DNA of 64,000 nt, from the NCBI GenBank assembly GCA_025452255.1, contig CP104974.1:1489001-1553000 (forward strand), given 5' to 3'. The notes beneath the pieces are model-generated. The model worked only from the letters and a program-made list of their open reading frames with translations, searched no databases and was not told where the DNA came from. This document shows positions 29,074 to 37,364 of this stretch, in pieces. Origin of the DNA: Devosia sp. A8/3-2. GTDB taxonomy: Bacteria > Pseudomonadota > Alphaproteobacteria > Rhizobiales > Devosiaceae. Numbering within the stretch: the first letter of the stretch is position 1; each line of letters begins with the position of its first letter. A program made the translations under genes and the position numbers.

Positions 29074-30414
29074 CTAGAAGAAGTGATAATCGCCTTGCCC
29101 GATCTGGGCCGTGCCGTCAGCCATCTGCACCATGATCAGTCCACCAGCATCCGGATTGTCGGGATCGTTCACCCGGTAGATCTGCAGCGTCTGATCGTCG
29201 CTGGCATAGTGGTCGAAGGTCAGTGTCGCATCATCGCCGAAGCCGAAGAGGCTGATGAAGTCCTGCTCGCCGGGGCCGGAATGACCCGCGCCATGGAAAT
29301 CGATGATGTGATCGAGCCGGCCATTATGGTCCGCCGGGTCAGCGAAATCGCCCGGATTGAAGATGAAGGTGTCGTTATCGGCGCCGCCCTGCATACGGTC
29401 GACGCCCGTTCCGCCGGTGAGCTTGTCCCGGCCGCGTTCGCCATGCAGCAGATCATCGCCCGCGCCGCCATTGAGGGAATCGTCAAAGCGGCTGCCAAAC
29501 AGATTGTCATTGCCGCCCTTGGAGGCGACAAGTACGGGGTGGTCGCTGTTGAAATAGCGCAGGATGTCGACGCCATCGCCCGTGGCGATATATTCGGGAC
29601 CAGCCATGGATCCTCCTATGGTGATTGTGACCGTTGCCAGATTGCTGTTGCCCCGGCCGTCGGTTGCCATGATCGTGAATGTGTCGGTGCCGACAAACCC
29701 GGATTCCGGGAAATAGTCGAACAGGTTGCCGTCGAGAAAAGCCGAGTGATAGTGGACGCTGCCCGAGAATTCGCTTTCCGGGAAGGGATAGTGGTCGCCG
29801 TCATAGCGTCGATCGAGCTCGATCGTGCCGTGATCGGGGCCATCGACAATGCTGAAGCTCAGCAGGTCATAGTCAACGTCGGTGGCCACAAATTCGATAT
29901 CGTTGAGGGATTGGCCGGGCGCCAGAACCAGATTGAGATCGGAGACGAGCGGGGCCGTGTTGACGAAGCTGTCGGGCAGCTGCACGCCATTTTCGACGAT
30001 GATCTGATGCTCGCCATATTGGGTGTTTTCGCCGCCGAAATACATGGTGGCGCCCGTATAGGTCACCACGAAGTCGTCGGGGGATTGGGCCGTGACCGAA
30101 ACGACGTCCAGCGACTGGCTAGCGCCTTCGGCATGGACTTTCCGAATGAAGTTGCCCTCATTGTCGAAGAGATAGGTATCGAGATTGGAGAAGATCCCGT
30201 ATTTGCCATCATGGGTGAAGGCGGTGATGGCAAAGAAACCGTCGAAGGTATCGATCGACTCGACCGTTACCCAGCCGAAGAAATAATCGGGCAAAGCTCC
30301 AATGGGATCAGAAACATTGCCTTCAGTATCGGTCAAGGTGAAGGAATAAGCGACATGCGGCTCACCTCCCTCCAAGATAGTCAGTTCACTGCCATTACTT
30401 AGAGTGGGCATCAT
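29074..30414 (-). CDS. RTX calcium-binding protein, probable type I secretion substrate
   Basis: This intact acidic protein has 446 residues and no N-terminal signal. The first half is beta-rich (SFTLTDTEGNVSDPIG and a cadherin-like part with GTDTFTIMATDGRGNSN). Next come RTX nonapeptides (GGNDNLFGSRFDDSLNGG, GGAGDDLLHGERGRDKLTGG, GGADNDTFIFNPGDF), then a C-terminus with FDHYASDDQTLQIYR and a Phe-rich end (GQGDYHFF) typical of the uncleaved type I secretion signal. I see no enzyme domain, so it may be a surface or adhesion factor. It is the first gene of the secretion operon. Confidence 0.9.
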   Translation of the reverse strand: MMPTLSNGSELTILEGGEPHVAYSFTLTDTEGNVSDPIGALPDYFFGWVTVESIDTFDGFFAITAFTHDGKYGIFSNLDTYLFDNEGNFIRKVHAEGASQSLDVVSVTAQSPDDFVVTYTGATMYFGGENTQYGEHQIIVENGVQLPDSFVNTAPLVSDLNLVLAPGQSLNDIEFVATDVDYDLLSFSIVDGPDHGTIELDRRYDGDHYPFPESEFSGSVHYHSAFLDGNLFDYFPESGFVGTDTFTIMATDGRGNSNLATVTITIGGSMAGPEYIATGDGVDILRYFNSDHPVLVASKGGNDNLFGSRFDDSLNGGAGDDLLHGERGRDKLTGGTGVDRMQGGADNDTFIFNPGDFADPADHNGRLDHIIDFHGAGHSGPGEQDFISLFGFGDDATLTFDHYASDDQTLQIYRVNDPDNPDAGGLIMVQMADGTAQIGQGDYHFF

Positions 30415-30543
30415 GTTCCTCGAACGCTTTGCAGTGGGGAGGACGGCATGGACACGTTTTACTAGTCGAAGCTAGCAGGCCCCCGGACGGCTTCCAAGCT
30501 GCGCTGGAGGCAGGTGAGGGGCGCTCCCCGCGCATGGCTCGCG

Positions 30544-30927
30544 CTAGGATTCCAGCTGCAAACGATCCGCGATGCGGGCACGATTGGCAGCGAGGGCTTC
30601 CGCAGTGGGTTGCCAATCCCGGCACCGGGCGGCGGGGAAGCCCTCCAGCAGGCGGTCGGTGTCGGTGAAGGCGGGCCGATAGCCGCGGGCCTGCATCTCG
30701 GCCACCAGCGCGGCCTGTCTTTTGGCAAGGTAGCCCAGGCGGCTGTAAAAGAACCGCACGTGACCTGCACCGAGCCGATACTCGAGGGGATTGCGCGGGT
30801 CATCGGGCTGCTCGCCGCGATTGATTGCAGCGCGGACCAGCGCAAAGATCCGCGGCAATTCCCGATATTCGGCGACCAGATGTTGCCCGGTCAGTTCAGC
30901 CGGAGGAATGCAGTTGATGCGTGTCAC
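30544..30927 (-). CDS. Pyrimidine-dimer DNA glycosylase/AP lyase, T4 DenV-like
   Basis: This protein of about 127 residues matches T4 endonuclease V. From the GTG start at 30927 it reads M-T-R-I-N, giving Thr2 for the nucleophilic amino terminus; AEYRELPR places Arg22, Glu23 (catalytic) and Arg26 exactly as in T4; GAGHVRFFYSRLGYLAKRQ matches the conserved core. It removes one base of a cyclobutane dimer and cleaves the strand. The C-terminal aromatic segment of the T4 protein is absent here. No phage genes lie nearby. Intact. Confidence 0.9.
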   Translation of the reverse strand: MTRINCIPPAELTGQHLVAEYRELPRIFALVRAAINRGEQPDDPRNPLEYRLGAGHVRFFYSRLGYLAKRQAALVAEMQARGYRPAFTDTDRLLEGFPAARCRDWQPTAEALAANRARIADRLQLES

Positions 30928-31085
30928 GGCAGGTCCATGAACTGAGGCAGAGCGGTCCTTGCCATAGAGCGGGCAGGTCCGGCGCGTCAACGGGCGGTAT
31001 CACACGGCCGCGTGGTGCTGAACAGTGGCACCGGCTGATCGGCAGGACTTGCGACCACATCGACTGGCGTATATTGAGGCCATGT

Positions 31086-31262
31086 CACGGTTCCGCCAAT
31101 TGAGCGCGGATCAAAAGGGAACACGGTGCGGATTACCCATCAGGGGCCAAAACCGAGGCTGCCCTCGCAACTGTAAGCGGCGAGTTTGCTGTTCATTACC
31201 ACTGGCCGATGGCCGGGAAGGGAACAGCAAGCATCCGAGCCGCGAGCCAGAGACCTGCCGCG
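31086..31262 (+). promoter_or_regulatory. Cobalamin (B12) riboswitch
   Basis: The conserved blocks occur in order: AGGGAACACGGTGCGG, then GGCTGCCCTCGCAACTGTAA, then CCACTGG, CCGGGAAGG, and finally the B12-box GCGAGCCAGAGACCTGCC. It lies about 160 bases ahead of a B12-type ABC binding-protein gene in the same direction. Adenosylcobalamin binding would shut off expression; coenzyme rather than hydroxo specificity is assumed, not read. Confidence 0.92.
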
Positions 31263-31420
31263 ACACCGACCAGCATGCCGGACGAGGTGTTTCGGTGGGG
31301 TTCGAGCCAGCTCGGCTGGTCCGTCGTGCGCGCTCTCGTCCGTAACAGGATCGCTCACATCCTCGCACATATGCCTATCGGCCTGCCGTTCGGTTGTCCC
31401 GAACTGCATCACGAGAGGTT

Positions 31421-32430
31421 ATGATGCGTCTTCCTGCTATCGCCACCGGCGCCCTGCTTGCCGCTGCGGCCTGCATGCCTGCAACAGCTGCCACACACTA
31501 CCCGTTCACCCTTGAAAATTGCGGCACCACCATCACCATTGCGGCAGCGCCGCAACGCGCGGTCGGCATTGGCCAGAACAGCTCCGAAATCATGCTGCTG
31601 CTGGGATTGGCCGACCGCATGGTCGGCACGGCGGTATGGGTTTCCCCGTGCTGGACGAATTGGCCGATGCCAATGCCGGTGTGCCGCGCTCGGCCGATAA
31701 TCAGCCCAGCTTCGAAGCCGTGGTCGGCACCAATCCAGACTTTGTCGCGGCGCAATTCCTGTCGACCACAGGGCCGGAGGGGCGCGTCGGCACGCGCGAG
31801 CAATTCGCCGATCTGGGCGTGCCCAGCTATATTTCGCCCACCGATTGCGACGCCACTGACAATATTTCGGCCGATGGTTCGCGGGCCAATTTGTGGACGC
31901 CGGAACTGTTGTATCGCGAGATCGAAGAACTGGCGGCGATCTTTGACGTCTCCGCCCGTGGCGAAACGCTGGTCGCCGATTTCAGGGCGCGCGAGCAGGC
32001 GGTGCGGAACCGGCTGGCCGGCCGCTCCGATGATATCTCGATCCTGTTCTGGTTTTCGAGCGCGGAAGTTGCCGGCGATGCCCGGGTGGCGGGCAAGAAC
32101 GGCGCTTCGGGCTACATCACCGATGTGCTGGGCGCTCGCAATGTCGTCGAGACAAAGGCTGAATGGCCCTCGGTCAGCTGGGAAGCAATCGCGACGGCCG
32201 ACCCGGCAGTGATTGTCATCGGCACGATGGACCGGCGCACGCAGGCGGCGGACGATCCGGCGGTCAAGCTCGAATTCCTGCGCACGGACCCGGTTGCCAG
32301 CGCATTGTCGGCGGTGCTGGCCGGCCATATCGTCGAGATGGACGCGCAGGCGATGAATCCCACGCTTCGCACCATTGGGGGGCTCGAAAAGCTCGCCACG
32401 GCGCTGGAAGGCCTCGGTCTTCTCGATTGA
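31421..32430 (+). CDS. Cobalamin ABC transporter binding protein, BtuF-like (one frameshift)
   Basis: The periplasmic binding protein begins with a signal peptide (AIATGALLAAAACMPATA), followed by the helical-backbone (FecB/BtuF) fold: APQRAVGIGQNSSEIMLLLG, VGTNPDFVAAQF, GASGYITDVLGARNVVE, WPSVSWEAIATADPAVIVIG. Metal-chelate binding proteins share this fold; the riboswitch upstream points to B12. The frame changes near 31645 in a T/C run. ATGATG at 31421 follows GAGAGGTT. Its stop overlaps the TTG start of the permease. Confidence 0.88.
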
Positions 32431-33467
32431 GCGCAATTGCAGGCCTGCGCCCGGCCTTTCGGCCGGGCGTTCTTGTCGTCATTGCCATTGGCGTCTTGCT
32501 GCCCGTGGTCATCGCATTGGGAGTGGGCATTGGTGAAATGCCCATCAGCCTTGAAACGACGGCGCAGGCGGTGACCAATCGCTCGGGCTGGACGCGGCAT
32601 GAGCTCAGCCGCATCCAGGAAAGCGTGATCTGGGACTATCGGCTGAGCCGCTCGCTCGCCGCCGCCTTTTGCGGCGCGGGCTCGGCGCTTTGCGGCGCCA
32701 TATTGCAATCGCTGCTGCGCAATCCGTTGGCCGAACCTTATGTGCTGGGGATTTCGGCCGGCGCCTCGACCGGGGCGGTTTGCGTCATGCTGCTGGGGCT
32801 GGGCGCCGGGGCGGTGACGCTGTCGGCGGGCGCCTTTGCGGGCGCGCTCGCCGCGTTCCTGTTCGTGGTCATGCTTGCCTCCGGCGCGCGTGGTGGCACC
32901 GAGCGCACCATTCTGGCCGGCGTGGCGGCTTCGCAGCTGTTCAATGCGCTGACCGCCTATATCGTGGCCACGTCTGCCAATGCCGAACAGGCCCGCAGCG
33001 TGATGTTCTGGCTATTGGGCAGTTTTGCCGGCGTGCGCTGGTCCGATGTATCGCTGGTGGCCATTGTGGTTGTTGCCGGCCTTATCATCTGCCTGCACTA
33101 TGCGCGCTCGCTCGACGCCTTTACCTTCGGCGAAGATGCCGCCGCTTCGCTTGGCGTGCCGGTGCGCCGGGTGCGACTGGTATTGTTCGCCGTGACGGCA
33201 CTGATGACGGCCGCGATGGTTTCCATGGTCGGCTCCATCGGCTTTGTGGGCCTTGTGATACCCCACGGTGCCCGCTTCTCGGTCGGGCCGGGCCATATGC
33301 GGCTGCTGCCGGCTTGCGCGGTGACCGGGGCCATCTTCATGGTGCTGGCCGACATCGTCTCCCGCATCATCCTGCCGCAACAGGTCCTGCCGATCGGGGT
33401 CGTCACGGCCTTGGTCGGGGTGCCGTTCTTTGCGGTCATTCTCTATCGCGGCAGGCGCGGGACATGA
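32427..33467 (+). CDS. Cobalamin ABC transporter permease, BtuC/FecCD family
   Basis: This intact permease has about 346 residues and ten or so helices, including LVVIAIGVLLPVVIALGVGI, the family motif RLSRSLAAAFCGAGSALCGAILQ, RNPLAEPYVLGISAGASTGA, and GFVGLVIPHGARFSVGPGHM near the coupling helix. TTG 32427 overlaps the binding-protein stop. It should import B12 with an ATPase of the BtuD type, but none follows: only a 33-codon open frame (33464-33565) sits where that gene would begin. Confidence 0.9.
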   Translation: MSAIAGLRPAFRPGVLVVIAIGVLLPVVIALGVGIGEMPISLETTAQAVTNRSGWTRHELSRIQESVIWDYRLSRSLAAAFCGAGSALCGAILQSLLRNPLAEPYVLGISAGASTGAVCVMLLGLGAGAVTLSAGAFAGALAAFLFVVMLASGARGGTERTILAGVAASQLFNALTAYIVATSANAEQARSVMFWLLGSFAGVRWSDVSLVAIVVVAGLIICLHYARSLDAFTFGEDAAASLGVPVRRVRLVLFAVTALMTAAMVSMVGSIGFVGLVIPHGARFSVGPGHMRLLPACAVTGAIFMVLADIVSRIILPQQVLPIGVVTALVGVPFFAVILYRGRRGT

Positions 33468-33565
33468 GGCTAGAAGTGCCAAGGCGCCTTGAAACTGGGG
33501 CGTGGAAGCGCCATATTCAAACTATATGTTCAGCCTTGCAGGGCTGCCTGATCTTGCCGGGATAG
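33464..33565 (+). pseudogene. Short frame at the expected ATPase position, possible BtuD remnant
   Basis: The ATG overlaps the permease stop, as expected for a coupled ATPase gene, and begins MRLEV like many BtuD proteins, but the frame stops after 33 codons with no Walker motif, and the following 120 bases show none in any frame. It may be a deletion scar, or chance. Confidence 0.3.
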
Positions 33566-33684
33566 TTGATTGCCCGGCCATCTCCAGATTTGCGAACGGT
33601 TTACCCCGGCCGCGTCATCGCGGCTGGGACCATTGCCTGCGGTGCCATGGCATCGTGCTGAACTCAATCCAGAAGGAATGAACC

Positions 33685-33933
33685 ATGTCCGGTTTTGACT
33701 ATTCCGCCGCCGCCGAGCTTTATCCGAGCAAAGGCCGCAATGAATCTCCCAAGGCGCGCTACCGGCGATTTGCCACCGCCGCAGAGGCGGTGCAATACGC
33801 CATTGAGGAGATGCCGCAGGCATTGCTCCGGGGCTCGTTTCTCGAAGTAGACGAGCAGCGCTTCGATGGCGCACAGATCCTTGATCTCTACAGCGCCGAA
33901 ACCTACCCGCTGGTGCGCGCCGCCACCGCCTGA
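33685..33933 (+). CDS. Small conserved-type protein, unknown function
   Basis: ATG 33685 follows GAAGGAATGAACC. It is an 82-residue soluble protein: FDYSAAAELYPSKGRNESPK, then ARYRRFATAAEAVQYAIEEM and LRGSFLEVDEQRFDGAQILD, with no Cys, signal or membrane segment. I know similar short proteins from Rhizobiales genomes only as hypothetical. It lies alone between the B12 importer and an M50-like gene. Intact. Confidence 0.7.
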   Translation: MSGFDYSAAAELYPSKGRNESPKARYRRFATAAEAVQYAIEEMPQALLRGSFLEVDEQRFDGAQILDLYSAETYPLVRAATA

Positions 33934-34182
33934 GCTCAAAGTAATGGGAACGGGTCGCCATCTCGCGGGTTGACCCTTCGAGGCCGGTGCGCGTCAACCG
34001 GACGTGGTGGTATAGGGAACGGGCTGGTTTTTCCGGTTTCCCGGTCCGGCCAACGCAATGGCAGCCGAGCCTTTGTCCCACCCGCGCCGCGCCTCATCCG
34101 CATTCCTGCTTCACGGTGATTGTTGCTGCGGCGGCCTTGGCGCAGTAAGTGCGTAGAGGCCAACGCGCCGGAGAGTCGCGCC

Positions 34183-34788
34183 GTGAATTTACTCCGAGAA
34201 TTGAGTATGGGGGAGATCGTGTCGCGCATTGCGGCAGTGCTCCTCTATGCGGCGATCCGGGGCTCGGCGCTGGCCGGATTTGCGCGTCTGCTGGGCGACA
34301 AGCGGCCGCAATATGAGGGCCGGCTGACGGCCAATCCCTTTGCCCATATCTCGGTGTGGGGCACGGTGATGGCGGCGCTGTTCGCCATGAGCTGGGTGCG
34401 GTCCATGCGATTTGACCCCGCGCAGAACCGGCTGGGGCGCTGGGGGCTGATTTTGATCGTCTTGCTGGCGCTGGGTGTCGTCGTGGCGCTGGTGCCGCTC
34501 ATCGATCTGCTGCGGCCGCTCGCCCTGCTGTTGCCGCGGACAGGTGGCTATGCGGTGCTCTATGTGGCGGGGCAATTGCAGATCGTGGCTCTGGCCTCGG
34601 TGGCGCTCAATCTGCTGCCAATCCTCGGATTGATCGGCGGGGTGCTCTGGCAGGCCATCTGGCCGGGCGAGGAGCGGCGATTGCTGCGGCTCGAGCCTTT
34701 TGGGCTGGCGCTGGTGATCGTGGCAATCGTGGCCGGCTGGTTGCCGAACTCGGCAAATGTACTCTTGCCGCTGGTGCAGCTTCGATAG
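34183..34788 (+). CDS. Site-2-protease-like membrane protein lacking the zinc motif
   Basis: This protein of about 201 residues has four or five helices. The segment ARLLGDKRPQYEGRLTANPF aligns with the stretch after the active site in site-2 protease (M50) proteins, where HExxH normally precedes it. Here that place reads IRGSALAGF, with neither His nor Glu. Later helices include LILIVLLALGVVVALVPLI and LQIVALASVALNLLPILGLI, whose LNLLPI matches the N-x-x-P region, though the Asp of the motif is absent. It is probably a non-catalytic relative. GTG 34183 has GGAGAG upstream; ATG 34207 is an alternative. It converges on a hairpin at 34801. Confidence 0.68.
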   Translation: MNLLRELSMGEIVSRIAAVLLYAAIRGSALAGFARLLGDKRPQYEGRLTANPFAHISVWGTVMAALFAMSWVRSMRFDPAQNRLGRWGLILIVLLALGVVVALVPLIDLLRPLALLLPRTGGYAVLYVAGQLQIVALASVALNLLPILGLIGGVLWQAIWPGEERRLLRLEPFGLALVIVAIVAGWLPNSANVLLPLVQLR

Positions 34789-34800
34789 AGAGCCGCCAGG

Positions 34801-34834
34801 ATCGGCCCCTCTCTGCAATGAAAGAGAGGCCGAT
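34801..34834. terminator. Bidirectional hairpin between converging genes
   Basis: ATCGGCC-CC-TCTCT pairs with AGAGAGGCCGAT across GCAATGAA, with a two-base bulge. It lies between stops at 34788 (+) and 34853 (-). Confidence 0.7.
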
Positions 34835-34852
34835 TGGAAAAGTCTGGTGAAA

Positions 34853-35785
34853 TTACTCGGCTGCGTTAGCGGCAGTAATGAGTTTGGTGGGCACGTAAGT
34901 GACGCGCTGCTTGAGCTCTTCGCCGGCTAGGACGCGGGTGACAGCGTCGGCAGTAGCGGCGCCGATGCCGGCGAAGTCTCGGGCGACGCTGGCTTCGAAA
35001 TTGCCGCCGACGGCTATGGCTTCGCGGGCTTGGGGATTGGCGTCGATGCCGGTGATGACGATGCCTTCGCCGTCACGGCCGGCGGCTTCGATGGCTTGCA
35101 GGGCGCCCAGCGCTGGTTGGTCCCGGGCGGCCCAGACGGCCTTGATGCTGCCCGGCTCGGGATTGGCGGCGAGGATGGCTTCCATCTTGGCGCGGCTGTC
35201 AGCAATGCCGCCATCGGAGACGTCAGGGGTGACGCGATCGAGCACTTTGATATCGGGGAAATTGCCGAAGACCGCATCGGCCACGACGCCGCGCACTGGA
35301 CGGGCGGGAAGGCCTCGAAGATGAACATCACCACATTGCCTTCCCCGCCGATGCGGTCGGCCACATAGGTCGCGGTTTCGGCGGCCATGGCATAGCCATT
35401 GGAGGTGACATTGGTGGCGAGCAGCGGATCGCTGCCGGCATCCATGCCGATGACCGGAATGCCCGCGTCCGCAGCGGCCTGCAGCCCGGCGGCAACTCTG
35501 GCTGGGATCGACATTGATGACGATGGCATCGACATTCTGGGTGACCATGTCTTCGATGCGGCTGATCACAGCGGCGACGTCACCAGCGGTATCGATGACA
35601 TTGACGTCCCAATCCTTGCCCTCGGCGGCAGCCTGGAAGGATTCCACATAAAACTGGGTGCCCGGCTGGGCCAGATAGGGCGTGATAATGGCGATCTTGG
35701 ACTGGGCCATGGAGCCACCTGTGGCTGCGAGCAGGCTCGCGCCGGCCAGCAGGGCGCGGGTGAAATGAATGGTCTTGAATGTCAT
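34853..35785 (-). CDS. Sugar ABC transporter substrate-binding protein, RbsB-like (two compensating frameshifts)
   Basis: The signal peptide (FTRALLAGASLLAATGGSMA) precedes a type I periplasmic binding fold: KIAIITPYLAQPGTQFYVES, DMVTQNVDAIVINVDPSQ, then in another frame GIPVIGMDAGSDPLLATNVT, then back in the first frame FPDIKVLDRVTPDVSDGGIA and ARDQPALGALQAIEAAG. The frame is displaced between about 35290 and 35510. Length is 310 residues. ATG 35785 follows GGGGAT. No permease or ATPase gene is beside it; the divergent gene encodes an FGGY sugar kinase, so pentose or sugar-alcohol uptake is a fair guess. Confidence 0.88.
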   Translation of the reverse strand: MTFKTIHFTRALLAGASLLAATGGSMAQSKIAIITPYLAQPGTQFYVESFQAAAEGKDWDVNVIDTAGDVAAVISRIEDMVTQNVDAIVINVDPSQSCRRAAGRCGRGHSGHRHGCRQRSAARHQCHLQWLCHGRRNRDLCGRPHRRGRQCGDVHLRGLPARPVRGVVADAVFGNFPDIKVLDRVTPDVSDGGIADSRAKMEAILAANPEPGSIKAVWAARDQPALGALQAIEAAGRDGEGIVITGIDANPQAREAIAVGGNFEASVARDFAGIGAATADAVTRVLAGEELKQRVTYVPTKLITAANAAE

Positions 35786-35900
35786 GTGTGTATCCCCTGA
35801 ATGCGAATGCCATCTTATGCGTCGCCACGATGGTTCCCTTTCGCCGGCAGGCACCATATGGGAGAGGCTTGGGGGCGGCTAGGCAATTTGGGGACATGAC

Positions 35901-37353
35901 GTGGCGAATATCACGCTGATCGGCTTGGATGTGGGCACGACGGCCACCAAGGCGGTGCTGATCGACGAGGCGGGGAGCGATTGGCGGCGTTTGCGCATCC
36001 GCATGCGACCATGCGCCCGCAGGAAGGCCATGCCGAACAGGACCCGCGCGACTGGATGGCCGGGGTGCTGGGGGCGCTGGACGCGTTTTCGCAGGGGCAT
36101 GATCTGAGCGGGCTCAAGGCGATCGGGATTTGCAGCCGAGTCAATACGCATGTGTTCGTGGATGGGGCGGGCACGCCGCTACTGCCGGCGATTATCTGGC
36201 AGGATGGACGCTCGGCGCCGGATGCTGCTGCCTTGGATGGGCAGGTGAGTGCGGCGCAGAAAATCGGCTGGTTTGGCACGCCGATGCCGATTGACGCGAG
36301 CCACGCTTTGGCGCGGATGGCGCATGTGCGGCGGGTGAGCCCCGAGATTTATGCGCGTACGCGGCATGTGCTGGCGCCCAAGGATTTTTGTATTTTGCAG
36401 CTGACCGGGGCGGTGGTGAGCGACCCGATTGCCGCGGTGGGGCTGGTGGACGCGGGGGCGATTATGTCGCCGATCTGCTGGCGCTGGTGCCGCGGGCGGC
36501 CGAGCTATTGCCGCCGCTGGCGAGCTTTACGACGGTGGCCGGTGTGGTGCGGGCGGGATTGCCTTGTGCCGGGGTGCCGGTTGTTGTTGGGGCGATGGAT
36601 GCACGGGGCGGCATGTTCGGGGTGGGCGTGGTGGCCGATGGGGACGCCATGTATCAGAGCGGCACCAGCGATGTGCCGGGGATTGTGTCGAGCACGATTG
36701 TGCCCACGCCGGGCGTGATCCTGTTTCCGCCCTATGAGGGCGTGGTGATGCATGCCGCGCCCACCCAATCGGGCGGGGCGGCGCTGGGGTGGATTGCCGG
36801 CGTGCTGGGGCGGTCGCCGGCTGAGGCTGCGGCTTTGGGCGCGAGCGCTGTGCCGGGACGGTCGGTGCCGCTGTTTTTGCCGCATTTGCAGGGCGAGCGG
36901 GCGCCGCTGTGGGATAGCGCCTCGCGCGGGGCGTTTGCGCGGCTTGATCTCGGGTCGGGCGCGGCGGAGATGGCGCGGGCGGTAATGGAGGGCGTGGCCT
37001 ATGCCGGGCGCTGGGCGTTTGAGGCGCTGTATAGATCAGCGGCGCTCGATCCGGCGGTGATCAATATTGGCGGCGGTGGGTCGCAATCCGATGCACGGTG
37101 CCAGATCCGGGCGGATGCACTGGGCAAGCCATTGCGGCGCTGCGTGGCGCCGGAATCTGCCGCGCTGGGGGCGGCGATCTTGGCCGGGCAGGCGAGCGGA
37201 ATTGGCGGGACACTGGCCGAGGCGGTGCGGCAACTGGTGCAGTATGACCGCGTGTTTGAGCCGGATGGAACGACGGCGGGATATCATGCCGACAGGTTCG
37301 GGCACTATCAGGCGCTATATGCGGATTTGCGGGAATTCAACGGGCGGTTTTGA
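35901..37353 (+). CDS. FGGY-family carbohydrate kinase, xylulokinase-like (two frameshifts)
   Basis: This is a protein of about 484 residues. The N-terminal ATPase fold begins ITLIGLDVGTTATKAVLID; the substrate region reads PAIIWQDGRSA, and the general-base Asp lies in VVVGAMDARGGMFG; the C-terminal family motif is AVINIGGGGSQSDARCQI with PESAALGAAILAG. Frames change near 35970 and near 36465. The start is GTG 35901, 115 bases from the divergent sugar-binding protein. Such kinases phosphorylate xylulose, ribulose or related polyols; which one cannot be read from the sequence. Confidence 0.88.
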
Positions 37354-37364
37354 GGATGAGGGCC

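Noticed and set aside
29050..30402. Plus-strand frame of 450 codons across the RTX gene
   Set aside because: Exact antisense of a protein with clear RTX repeats; such long shadows are common at this GC content.
30544..30927. Prophage remnant suggested by the T4-like glycosylase
   Set aside because: No integrase, structural or attachment sequences nearby; neighbours are ordinary chromosomal genes.
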